Part shown: positions 51,690 through 62,451 of the stretch, in pieces | Layout: each line of letters starts with the position of its first letter | Position numbering within the stretch: the first letter of the stretch is position 1 | Source of the DNA: Drosophila pseudoobscura | Lineage: Eukaryota; Arthropoda; Insecta; Diptera; Drosophilidae | DNA length: 64,000 nt | Direction: 5' to 3' | Assembly: GCF_009870125.1 (NCBI RefSeq) | Contig: NC_046681.1 | Coordinates: 17,249,001 to 17,313,000 of the forward strand | Notes under the pieces: model-generated | The model's input: the letters and a program-made list of their open reading frames with translations, nothing else | Database searches by the model: none | What the model was told of the DNA's origin: nothing | Program-made: the position numbers and the translations under genes

Positions 51690-52100
51690 CAGCTTTGTCA
51701 GCCTTCCTAGTGGCCACTTGAGGAGAGGTTAGTTCTCGTCGCCTACACTGAAACAAGGTAGTTCAGTTCTTCATTTGGCTCTTTCCTGAAGAAGGATGAG
51801 GTACTCTTCCTACCAGCGGGACCAGAACGTCTGTTGCAGGAAGTTTACCCGCTTCCATCGGTCGAGACGATTGAAGCTCATTCCGTCCACATCTGGTTAT
51901 GCGAATGTATGAACAGGCACCTCTAAATCGCCGGGATTCTCTGAAATGGAAAGCTATGGTCTTGAGTTCACTATAGCAGTTATATGGCACACGTGTGTCC
52001 TTAGGTCATCCAAGCACAGAAAGGAACTGATGTTTGGCAGTCTTCACCACAGCCTCCCAGAGCCGCCAACTCGTTCTTAGCTCCCACAAAGTTGGTTACG
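51690..52100 (-). mobile_element. BEL/Pao LTR-retrotransposon fossil (integrase-region fragment)
   Basis: The minus strand reads SEIWADNVTNFVGAKNELA at about 52070-52120, the BEL/Pao integrase catalytic-region signature. The rest of the piece is poorly conserved. No LTRs. Broken, and cut or abutted by the palindromic element at 52156. Confidence 0.5.
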
Positions 52101-52148
52101 TTATCAGCCCAAATCTCACTGACCACAAAAGGGCCACAAAATAACTAG

Positions 52149-54022
52149 ATGCTACCACTAACCATACAGTATATAGATGTGCCAGTTCATACAACGAAAT
52201 TGTCACACACCGACTTGCGCTATCCGTACCCCAGAGTGACGTCATCATGAGAGATAGAGCGCAGAGAGAACATCTTTGCATGTGTTAGTACACACGCAAT
52301 ATGTTTCGACAAAAATATGTGATTGTATGTTTTTTCAGATTTTTTGAACTCTCTCAGGTCTGATCTGTTTTGCCACCAGCATGTTTTAGTGTATGGGTGC
52401 ACATGCATTCTCACGTACTTTGCGTGTGTGTGTTTAGTATTGCTGGCCGCTAGAACTGAAATTTGAGTTTGGTTCTTGTTTCGGGTCTTTTGATGGACTG
52501 ACCTACCGCCACAAAATAAATGAAGAATGGGCAGGGGGTGGGGGTATGGTACACTAGGGCGCGGGAAACAAAATAAAAGCTGTTATTTGTTTGATTTATA
52601 CCACAAAATATAAAATATTACAATAACATAATTACACATTTATTTCCTTATCTTAAGCAGGTTGATTATAAATTATACAAATTTTGCAAAACGCCGTCGG
52701 TTCTCGACTTTTTTGTTTATTATAACTAAAACAACGATGTATCTAAATATACAATATATGAAAATATATATACATATATACTTAAATAAATATGCATAAA
52801 TATAAATGGAATTGGTTTTACATATATTTCAAATCAATTGTCAATCGCGCGCTTTCCGACGGGAATCTGCAAAGTACAAATTTAGATGCCGGTCGCACCT
52901 TGAATACTCTCATGGACGATACCCATAAATTTTCTAATTCAATTATATAATATCTTATGTACATACATATGCACATAAATATTCAAGTTTATTACATTCG
53001 TATATTGCATGAGGGTTTTCAAAATTACTGCTGCCCGGTCAGCGTCGAGTCGGTGTGTCTCGAGAGAAAGAATACAAAAACAAAATATGAATCGTCTGCG
53101 TGCTGAAACCGTAGGGCAGCGTGGTCGCTGATGTCTTTGGCGCGGCACAGTGGGACTCAGCCGAAATAGTAAAAAAATTGTATGAGTGCTTTAGATAAAT
53201 TCTAATAGAGAATTTTCCAATCGAATTTTCCCACTGTGCCGCTCCAAAGACATCGGCGATCCGCGACCACCGCTTCGACGGTGCTGAGGCTCGAGAGTCC
53301 AGAATTGCCGAACAGACGAAACCGATGGGCAGCGGGGTCGCGGTAGAGACGAAGTACAGGCGAAAAGGGAATTGAAACCCCGCGCGCTCCCTCGTGCCTT
53401 TTGGGTTCTAATGTTAGGACCCGCCATAGAACAGCTTTTTGGTCGCTCATGCAACATCTTGGTATTGTATAGTCTTTGGTATTGTATAGTCTTTGATATA
53501 AATAATCAACCTGCTTAAGATAAGGAAATAAATGTGTAATTATGTTATTGTAATATTTTATATTTTGTGGTATAAATCAAACAAATAACAGCTTTTATTT
53601 TGTTTCCCGCGCCCTAGTGTACCATACCCCCACCCCCTGCCCATTCTTCATTTATTTTGTGGCGGTAGGTCAGTCCATCAAAAGACCCGAAACAAGAACC
53701 AAACTCAAATTTCAGTTCTAGCGGCCAGCAATACTAAACACACACACGCAAAGTACGTGAGAATGCATGTGCACCCATACACTAAAACATGCTGGTGGCA
53801 AAACAGATCAGACCTGAGAGAGTTCAAAAAATCTGAAAAAACATACAATCACATATTTTTGTCGAAACATATTGCGTGTGTACTAACACATGCAAAGATG
53901 TTCTCTCTGCGCTCTATCTCTCATGATGACGTCACTCTGGGGTACGGATAGCGCAAGTCGGTGTGTGACAATTTCGTTGTATGAACTGGCACATCTATAT
54001 ACTGTATGGTTAGTGATGCTAC
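52149..54022. mobile_element. 1,860-bp palindromic DNA element with perfect 513-bp inverted arms and 7-bp TSD
   Basis: The element is 52156..54015, flanked by ATGCTAC at 52149..52155 and 54016..54022. The left arm 52156..52668 and right arm 53503..54015 are exact reverse complements without indels in all stretches I compared (paired positions always sum to 106171). The ends begin CACTAACCATACAGTATATA. The 834-bp loop holds AT-rich sequence, a smaller hairpin (about 53116-53155 against 53228-53272), and sequence closely related to the 318-bp MITE of 35.6 kb. The arms encode no transposase. The 7-bp duplication suggests a P-superfamily relative mobilised in trans. Diverged sequence of the same family occurs at 59.1-59.3 kb and a scar at 19.77 kb. 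Confidence 0.85.
53260..53495 (-). mobile_element. Nested MITE-related sequence in the palindrome loop
   Basis: Reverse-complement homologue of the left two-thirds of the element at 35586..35903. Its outer end is duplicated: GTATTGTATAGTCTTTG occurs twice in tandem at 53462..53478 and 53479..53495. The second inverted end was not found, so this is either a truncated or a longer, different family member. Confidence 0.65.
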
Positions 54023-55426
54023 GCATTGAAATCAAGTGATAAATTCGGCAGCCATGCCAGAAATGTCGCGAGTGACGAAATAGAGCTCGACGACTGCACT
54101 TCCTTTGCGTCACGGAGGGCCTAGCAGTCAGTCTCTCTCAATCGAACGAAGAAATATCCGTGTGCTACCAAAGATGTCAACCAAAGATGTTAATCATGAT
54201 GATGTACTGCACTGCATAAATTTGAAGTATTCAAACGTGTTCAACTTCCGTATTCAATTTCCGACCCAATTTGCAAAAAAGACGTCAAAACTTGAAGGTT
54301 CATTGCGAACCCAAGACAGGGCAGTTGTGGAGTTGGACCATCAATAGCTTACAGTAAATAATTTAAGTTGCTGTATCTTACTGATCAATTGAGAATCTGA
54401 GGGGTAGACCAATTTTCGCAGAAGGGGGTCCACGCTGACGAAAGAGACTCTGCCAGACTCTCATACTATTGATACTGCTCCTTTTACGCCAGCTGAAGGA
54501 AAATCTTTGATTTTGCAATGACAGACCCAATCAGTCCTAGGGGATCATTAAAGTGAGCGCTTTGTTGGTTTCGACGACATTTTGCATCATCAGATGCTTT
54601 GTGGCTTAATGTACGTCGACGTCGACCTTTAAATCCGTCAAAGTTGGTTTTCGGTCCATGTTTCTCATTTTTTCTACGATTCTTTTCTCGTAACGGAGTT
54701 AGTGGATGCAGTAGAACCGTAGTTCTACCGTAGAACAGTAGTACCGGCCAGGGCCAATCTTCACTGCGTAACTGGGCAAAAAGATTGATTACCAATCATT
54801 GATCATTGTTTGCCGACGTATTAAGAAAAACGAGGAGGAACATGGTGAGTCACAAATAGGGCCGCGACTTCTTGAAGTTTTTTAGACTCGACAACACTTT
54901 GTTGAGCCAAACCGGTTTGTCAAAACTCAGAAAGTGTTTCAGTTACACTGTAGAAAATGCTTGCAACTGTTCACAAAAATTAACAGCGGACGAACCAAAC
55001 TTCCTACCGAGGTTATTAAGATCCTTAAACTCGGTTTTACGAAGGCAGTTCAGTAGGTCATATAGTCATCTCTCTATTCATATCTCTATCTAAAGTTAAC
55101 CGTACTTGATTATGCCTAATTTGTGATTTGGCTATCATAGCGAAGTTAACCAGAGCTATTCTATATTTTTGTATATTGGAATGTCTTTATTTGATCGTTC
55201 AGGTAAGCCGCTATAACGTGTCTTTTATAATCAAATGTGTATTATCGACTAGTCAATGAACTTAATTTTTGGAGACCAGTTGTGGGGTGTCTTATGTCTT
55301 ATTACAATGAGAGGGAATATGTTAAGAACCTGTATTTAAAATAAATCCCGATAGCTGTGATTCAATTAGATATACAATTATTATTTAGCGCTTCAATGTA
55401 CAAAAAGTGTCAATTTTGCTTACACT
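54023..55426. other. Intergenic region right of the palindrome, with an LTR-element fossil
   Basis: On the minus strand 54484-54570 reads DPLGLIGSVIAKSKIFLQ, the segment following the reverse transcriptase in BEL/Pao pol. It is an isolated, broken fossil. A DINE-like 5' tip (GAGGAGGAACATGGTGAGTC) lies at 54832. The remainder is unrecognised. Confidence 0.45.
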
Positions 55427-57012
55427 CTATACCACCTGTAATTGAACCGGCGACTGTATTATAATATCCGTTGGCTTTGCATAGCGAATTAATCTATTCT
55501 GAAAGGTTTTGTGATCTTTGTTGTAATCCGAATCTACTACAAAGACTTCTACTACCTTTTCTATCGAGTAATGTTCATTGTTTTCGGTGTCAACCAGTAA
55601 TAAGTCGGCAATTTTAATGAGACCCAACTTCGATGGGGAAACCGATAGTGGAAACTCGGCATTTTCTCCAGTGTTTAGTTCATCAAGCTTAAAATCAGCA
55701 CAGCCCGTATATTGACATTCCGGCGATAACTTAGTAACCAGTCGAACATGCAATTTCATTGTGTGCTCGGATGTATTTGTTACCCTACAGTTAAAGGTAA
55801 ATATTGTTCCAATTTTTACTGTATTTAGAGCATTTATGACTTCGAACCGCAGATCCTTACATTCATAGGGCTGTAAAAAAGTAATTTTCATGTTTAATTG
55901 TGAAAATGCTTGGCATATCATAGTTGAAGACCATACCAAACGCTGTAATTGACTAGTTTGCAATCGTCCTTTTTCACCGAGATTTGACCGCCAAACGATA
56001 TCCAGTTTGCCTACATTGCTTAACTGTCGAAGAGCATGGATGTCTGTAGCTTTCTGCACTTTTGGCTGTGGGCAATATACATTGTTATATTTAAAGATAT
56101 TTATAAAATTCCTTGCTACTTACTTTTATGCAATAAAGAAACTGACAACTATTGTTAGGTTGCAACATGTTCTTAGTATTAAAAACAGACTCCCCATTGG
56201 GCAATGTATTTAAAGGAATAACTGTAAATTCTTCAGAGCTATCCAATTCCACTTTCTCGAGACAGAATGGACTGGTGGTAACATTTTGTATTTGAGCCTC
56301 CAAATAAATTTCTTCAATTTCTGCATTATAAAATTTTGTTTTTACGTCAAGTGGTTTTAAGACTTGAAACTTAAAAAATTTTCTTAAGGATTGAGCGTAC
56401 CCCGCTGGACTCGTATAATTCACCTCGCAGACAAGTCTAAAAACATAAATTTTACATTAATATAAAAATTGTGTACTTAATACGAATTTACGCACATATG
56501 TGTTCCAATCTCTTTTACTTCATATCGTATAACATCATCAATAGTCTCTCCAGGTGCCAATATGATTGCAGACTTGTTATTTTTTTGCAAGGATAAATTT
56601 ATACGGGTACTGTTTGACTGCAGGTCCGTTTTAACGTTAATACATTCAACAGGCTGTGGTGAACAATTGTGAACACAAATGTAACTTGAAAATGTTTCAC
56701 CCAGATATATGTTTCCAAATGACTGTGGTAACAACAGCACTTGACCTGCCGACAGTGTTTCAGCAATAATCCCAGAAAAAACATCACTATGAGGCTTAGA
56801 AGAAAAGCGTTGCACCAAATCTTTGTGTTCACAGCTTACGACCGGCCCAAGTTCAACTAATGTCGGCCGCATTAAACGCATAACTGTGATAGATTTTAAA
56901 TTAAAAAGTTTAATTAATTAAATCATTATGTCTATTAGTTTTAATATATGTAGTTCTTGTAATTTGTACCTTTTAAAGCCAATAAATGTGCATCAGGCTC
57001 TATTGGGTCCAT
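55427..57012 (-). CDS. TRAPPC13: TRAPP complex subunit 13
   Basis: Four exons on the minus strand: 56970..57012, 56496..56883, 56124..56436 and 55427..56065. They sum to 1383 bp, 460 residues. TRAPPC13 is a metazoan TRAPP subunit involved in Rab activation and secretory/autophagic traffic. Diagnostic segments are HLLALKVMRLMRPTLVEL, LPQSFGNIYLGETFSSYICV, DDVIRYEVKEIGTHI, RKFFKFQVLKPLDVKTKFYN, VTTSPFCLEKVELD and GKLDIVWRSNLGEKGRLQTS. The exon 2 donor is AT|GTGCGT, chosen because it restores GTHILVCEVNY as in the family. The alternative GTAAAT 4 bp later breaks frame. ATCGAT motifs lie about 120-145 bp upstream. The family C-terminus is loosely conserved, and the last 100 residues were assigned by the open frame only. 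Confidence 0.92.
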
Positions 57013-57133
57013 TTTGTAAAGAATTATGAAATATGGAATTAGGTACGGTACGTAAATATATTTATTATTTGGTGCGTAAATATATTTATTAGGGATGGGA
57101 AAAAATTGATAGATATTGCAAATTTAACAGAAC

Positions 57134-57157
57134 ATCGATGGTTTCTGCCCCATCGAT
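57134..57157. promoter_or_regulatory. Paired ATCGAT (DRE-like) motifs upstream of TRAPPC13
   Basis: CATCGATG at 57133 and CATCGATA at 57151. DRE-like sites of this spacing are typical of fly housekeeping promoters bound by DREF or BEAF-32. Binding is inferred. Confidence 0.45.
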
Positions 57158-57239
57158 AGTTTCTCGCAGTAAAATTTTATAAATATTTCGAACGAGAATA
57201 TTCAATTGATGCGTCTCGTATTGTTAGTTGGATGGGGTA

Positions 57240-57510
57240 AATGACAAAGAAAAAGGATCCTCTTTTCTTCATCTTCTGAGAAGGGATCACATCTGAAAAG
57301 AGATCACATAGAGAAAGAGAGAGAGAGAAAAAACAAAACGCTCACGACTTGTGGTCGCTCTACAGTGGCATAGTAAACAAAGCAGCTGATTAAGGACCTA
57401 CCATGATGCGCGGCCAAATAGCTCTCAGGATCCGACATATACTTTATGGGATCAGAATCGCTTCATTCTGGGTGTTAAACACATCCAAATAAACCAAAAA
57501 AACAATTAAA
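57240..57510 (+). mobile_element. DINE-1-like fragment
   Basis: It runs from gagaaagagagagagagaaa to atactttatgggatcagaat and cgcttcattctgggtgttaa. The central part is shortened. It lies between TRAPPC13 and the cysteine protease gene. Confidence 0.5.
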
Positions 57511-57914
57511 GCTCCATACTTCGTATAATTAAATGGCTACAGCCTGTTACCTTTTTTTTTTTACTTTTCAAAAATGTTTTTTCCAAGCTAACATCTTGTT
57601 AGTTGGATATTTCAGTATCGCTTGCGCTACAAATACCGTGATCCAAAATTATGATTTTAAATATTTATTAAAACCCAAGAAGCGAATTAAAATATTCTAT
57701 TTTGTTCGTTTTGTTCTTATTTTGAATGGGTTGAAAAACGTTGAATAGTCCTTTTCGTTATATAAAATTATTAGAAAATACAAACAATTATTTTCATATT
57801 ATGTAGTAGCCGAAAAAAAACTTTATCAGAGTAGTTTTAACTTTTACCTAACATTAGATCTGCATAAAAAATGAAATAAAATGACAACTTAATATTTATA
57901 ATAATATTGTACTT

Positions 57915-60172
57915 TCACACAATTGCATACGCAGCGTAATTCGCAATTCCACATAAATTTATGCCTTTCTTCAATCTCATGTAGCCAGATTCTCCCCAAC
58001 GGTCGCCCCACCAGTTCTTTAATATCCAAAAATCCTTTCCGAATCCAATTACCAACATTGCATGATTTACAGATGTGGACACACATGAAGCGTCGTCATA
58101 AATGCCGTCACTGAAAAAATTAAGTATTTTACAGATTTGAATATGTAGAATGAGTATTTAAATCATACCTGTATAATTGAAATGTCCTTGGAGTGGCATT
58201 TATTGAAACAGCAATAGGACCGATATGTGCCACAGCAGCTTGAATTGCCTGTTCATTATTAACTGGTAGTATAGCCCAAGAAGTAATATTAACGACGGAA
58301 AGGTCCCTTACAAACTGGCATTTCCCTTTCTGTAAATTGATAATAAAGCAATGAAAATTATTTAAATGTATTCAAACGGATACGAAAGGTTTTCCTGACT
58401 CTTTAGAGCGTTCCCTGCAAAACAGATGTACATTTGTGTATGTGAGCTTACAAAAAAAGAGCGCAAAAAATTTGTTGTTGCATTGTTTAATGTAGTGCAA
58501 AACTAAAAAATATAAAAAATTACCTTTGAAACGTATTTGTAATCATCCGATCTCATTATACCGCCTGTGCTCTGTAAGTATTTTAAAGTGTTCCGTAAAG
58601 ATCCTCCAGTGCATCCTTGATTTCCATGAGACACACTGCAGTCTACAATTTGTTGTTCGCTTAAGCTCAATATTTTTCCTGTGCGTTTAAAAATCTGTCC
58701 TTCAATGCTTTCAGCAATACTGAAAGCGTAGCATGAGCCACAGCTTTGCTGATTCTGTGATGGGGTCGTGAACCCTTTTCTCCGCCAATCCAGACTTTCG
58801 GGGATGTTAGTCATTTGTGACGATCCAACTATTTCAGCAATATTATCGTCGGCTACGTTTGATTGACTTTTCAATAAACGTAGAAAATTTTTTAAATAAC
58901 CCTCTGTACTCTAAGTGAAAAATGTTGAAAAGTTATAATTCCATTATAAAAGTAAATGCGATTTAGTAGGATTCTCCAATTACACGGGGGTGCCACAGAA
59001 AACCCTACAGGCTTGACTCGAGACTTAAAAATTACTATTACTTAGAAATTAAAATTGAATGCACAGAATATAATTAGTCAATCGCAATCGGATATTCGAA
59101 GAAGAACAACATTTTTTAGCACGGAAATCGCTCGCTTTGCACTAGTAAGCACACGTACCACACATGCAAGCTCATACTATTTACAGATTTGTTTATTCTT
59201 CTGAATTTGTGCGAGCGAGATGAATGTCTCATGATGACACGGCACGAGCCGCACGCCATAGGCGAAGACCGCAGCAAATTCGCTTGCGACATATTCGTTG
59301 TTAAGATGGCACATCTATATACTGTATACTATAGTTAGTAGCAAGACATACCGAACTGAACATAACCTTATGAGGGTTGGTCAAACGGCTGCACCTTAGC
59401 CGTTTGTCCACAGATTTTTGAAAACTATACCTATAACGACGCCTAACTAAGGCAGCTATATAAATAAAATATTAAAACACTAGAGAAAAATCGACGTTTT
59501 CTGAGTTTTTAATGTCAAATTTTTTAAAAAATACCGCAAAAATTATGAAGTTTCCGTTTGAAAGCTTAGGCCCAGACGGTCAGCTTTAAAGTATTCAGGT
59601 CAGGATTTATGGCTGCATTTATCAGCTTAGGTGAAAATAAGAAACACTTACTCTATAAAACACATTAAAAAAGAATAAAAATTTAATAAAATTAAAAAAA
59701 AAACTTTGCCTAAATAAAAATACTTCATATTGACGAGCGAGATAAACAAATTTTCTGTTATTATTATTTTTATTATTATTTACTTATTTTTACGTTCACA
59801 TGACATATGAACATGTTTATACATACCATGTCAGCCATAATATTTGTTGCTAACCTGAATGTAGTCTGACCGTCCTGATAATTTTTATTATGGTCTTTTA
59901 TTATTTTATAGTTTACTTCAAATGCTTTTAGACTACGTGTTTCATCAAAATTACGACTGTACGTCTTATTATTTATCTTCTATAAAAAAAAAATGTTAAT
60001 ATAAATTTCGGTTCTTACATTCAGTCAAAGTCGTACCTACCTTAAATTGTTCGAATTCATTATTAATGTCTAAAGTAGATTCATTTTCAAGGTAATTAGC
60101 GTTAAGATTTGATAAAGTACTGAAACCATATAAAAATAAAATTTTCCACATGTTCGTAACTTCAAATAACAT
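57915..60172 (-). CDS. Papain-family cysteine protease, cathepsin L-like
   Basis: Five exons on the minus strand: 60041..60172, 59827..59979, 58524..58910, 58169..58329 and 57915..58110. They sum to 1029 bp, 342 residues. A second in-frame ATG at 60151 (MWKILFLYGFSTLSNLNAN) would place the hydrophobic signal peptide at the very start and may be the real initiator. A prodomain of the I29 type follows (FEVNYKIIKDHNKNYQDG, then RLATNIMADM). The mature enzyme starts near PESLDWRRKGFTT. Catalytic residues numbered from ATG 60172: oxyanion Gln149, Cys155 in QSCGSCYAF, His294 in NHAMLVIGFG, and Asn310 in LKNWWGDRWGESGY. The active-site Trp after Cys is Tyr here. By family it should be lysosomal or secreted. 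The D. melanogaster counterpart is probably CG5367 (from memory). Confidence 0.92.
59090..59335 (+). repeat. Diverged fragment of the CACTAACC palindromic element, in an intron of the protease gene
   Basis: 59220-59335 matches the outer part of the right arm (ctcatgatgac, cgcttgcgac/gcgcaagtcg region, atattcgttgt, then GGCACATCTATATACTGTAT). It ends in an altered tip (ACTATAGTTAGT). It is older than the intact copy at 52 kb. Confidence 0.6.
59375..59645 (+). repeat. GGCTGCACCTTAGCCGTTT dispersed repeat, copy 3
   Basis: It shares ggtcaaacggctgcacctta, gtttgtccacagatttttga, cgacgttttctgagttttta, gtttgaaagctta and tggctgcatttatcagctta with copy 2. It lies in intron 2 of the protease gene, directly next to the palindrome-family fragment. 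Confidence 0.7.
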
Positions 60173-61180
60173 ATACAAATGTTACATATTTTTTAAGCTT
60201 TAAACAAAAAAAAAAACCAACGACGCAAGAATGAGTTCTTATTATCATGGAAAATACAACGTCAGCATTGCATGTGCATGAACTACCAATATTTTGGATA
60301 TTCGAATTTCACATAACATAAGAACTAAAATATGATTACGTCGACTACTTTATACCCGATACTGATATTCTTTACGTTAACCGAAACGAAAGCAGTGAAA
60401 ATTAAATATTTATCCTATGCCTGACGTAGTTTTTAAGTATTCCCTTGAAAAGACACGGCCAATAAATCTGCAAGCAGGCTGATAAGCTGCGACCAAAGTA
60501 TTATTTTAAGTTTTATAATTATTTTATTAGAAGAGTTATATCATTATAAATATTTGGCTTTAACCTCTCGTTTTTGTGGCAGATAGATGACATAGTGGTC
60601 TAGTGGTCTGTCCGATTCCAACTAATGATCTGTCATTTTAGAGGGTATTTCTTAGGAATTTTTAGAGGGTAGCTCTATTATCATAAAGAATATTCATTAT
60701 TGACTACGTTGGCAAGCCCAGTCAACCCAGCGATGTGTTTCTGTGTGTCTTTCTTATATGAGAAATAAGTTTTTTGTTCAGAATTCAAGCTCGAATACAC
60801 TCCTCTTTTTGTATGAGCTATATGTCTTTCAAATACAAATTTCAAAATCATGACGATTCAAACTTAAACGTTTACATATTTTTTACATGGTTTTTGAGAT
60901 ATGTTGTGTAGATAAAAAAAGCAAAATATACAAATTATTGGTAAAATTGTCTTCCAAGCACGCAATTTATAAAATTTCTGGCAATATTTTCTATTTAAAG
61001 TCATTTTTGAATAACCCAAGGTAAATGTAAAATTTATAAGCTCCTAAAGTCAAGAAAAGAATACTCTCGATTGACGATTTATCAAGAATTTAAATGCTTA
61101 TTAAGCTTAATAAACCTGAGATAGAGACGAAAGAACTGGTGCATAAGCTACTGCCGTGTGTAACCATATGTACATATGTA
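60173..61180. other. Intergenic stretch upstream of the protease gene, nothing identified
   Basis: AT-rich, with poly-A/T runs. No domain-bearing frame. Confidence 0.3.
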
Positions 61181-61189
61181 TATGTAGTG

Positions 61190-62045
61190 TTTGGTACAGT
61201 GGGCATACCGAAAAAGACGTCGCAGACGATGCGCTTTCATTGACGACTTTTATAAGTAGCTCATTTCCGATCCCTACCATACATACTACTCACATTTCAA
61301 TCCCAACACTCACCTCACTCCGGACCGGACTAAGGTTTCACCCGACCCACTCTCAAATTTGGCCCAGTCGTTAACGGAGAACTCAGAAACTTAAAATACG
61401 CCTGCTCCAAGGATGCATTAGCCGGGAAACGTGGAACTCTGCTATGACGTAGCTTGCCCCATCTCTGGAAATAGTGGGAACAAAATGGAAGCTAAACCAA
61501 TAGCATACATGAGTCAGGAATTCCTCATCGTCTATCAGCTAGCAATTACAACTGCAGTGCCAATTACTGGCCCTGTACCCCCATAGTAGACAAAGCCGGC
61601 GCAGTGAAAATCGTTGGAGCGAATCCAAAGGGGTCCCATCCCAGACCTGGGGTGGATGGTGACTCGGATCGCAAAACCGATACCTTGGTAAGGTAGCTAT
61701 GCAATACTGCGGCTGTCCAATTTTCTGTTTATATTGCGGGGGAAGAGTTTCTATCAAATAACGCCCAAGCCAGAACACAAACATTTGTGGAGAAGAGGAC
61801 GGCTGGCAACATACTCCATAAGCGATCAAGATTTCAGCCCAAAAGCGGTTGAAAAGTGGTCAAGTGGGCTTCGATGGTGCTCCCTAACTTCGGAAAAGCC
61901 TAGAGCTTAAAATATAATATTCTTTTCCACCACAGAATATTTACGGGGAACGATGGGATTTTTTCACAGATTTGAAACCTCGATTTCCACTGGCACCATC
62001 TACGATTTACCATCCATCAAAAAAAAAAAACATGGCAATAACAAT
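61190..62045 (+). mobile_element. LINE-derived copy joining 5' leader to a short 3' repeat
   Basis: 61240-61470 parallels 2430-2650 of the LOA-type LINE: TATAAGTAGCTCA, accggac/gggccgg stretch, gacccactc, aacggagaactca, and the gggaaacgtgga-ctctgc block. It ends in the CACAGAATATTTACGGGGAA repeat (61925-61960) and an A-rich, AACAATA-containing end. No endonuclease or RT is recognisable between them, so it looks like an internally deleted, non-autonomous derivative. Confidence 0.55.
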
Positions 62046-62451
62046 AGCCATGTTTTTGTCTGAATTGTTACATATTACAAGTTGAAATGAATAAATTTGC
62101 GTTTTTATTGGCTATTACATACAGGCACAATAAAACGTTGCTGTTTGGAATCCCTTTAAAATTGAATCAGCTCTGTAGGAAGTTAGTTTGGCCTCTACTG
62201 CTCTCAATTTACTGAAGTATCTCTCGCTTTGTTTCCTGTAATTTCTTAATTGTTTGCCATTTTTTTCAATCAAGCTCGCGTTCCATATAGGAAGTGAAAT
62301 TTGGTTTCATGTTGTCAAACAAACATCGATTCCCAACAAATGAATCGATGTTTTCACCAACACCAAAGAATCAATTATATCGATGTTTGAATCGATATTT
62401 TCCCAGCTCTACTCATTCCTTAATTTTGTTGTGCCATTTTAAAGCAAAACA
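62046..62451. other. 5' flank and promoter region of BORCS8
   Basis: Non-coding. The right half contains the ATCGAT cluster described separately. Confidence 0.4.
62325..62396. promoter_or_regulatory. Cluster of four ATCGAT (DRE-like) motifs
   Basis: ATCGAT occurs at 62325, 62344, 62379 and 62391, including TATCGATG and AATCGATA forms. It ends 56 bp before the BORCS8 ATG. Consistent with a DREF/BEAF-32 type housekeeping promoter or boundary. Function inferred. Confidence 0.5.

Noticed and set aside
52220-53951. Identical 64-codon ORF found twice (52220..52414 minus and 53757..53951 plus)
   Set aside because: It is the same DNA in the two inverted arms. No transposase or other motif, and no sign of selection on the frame.
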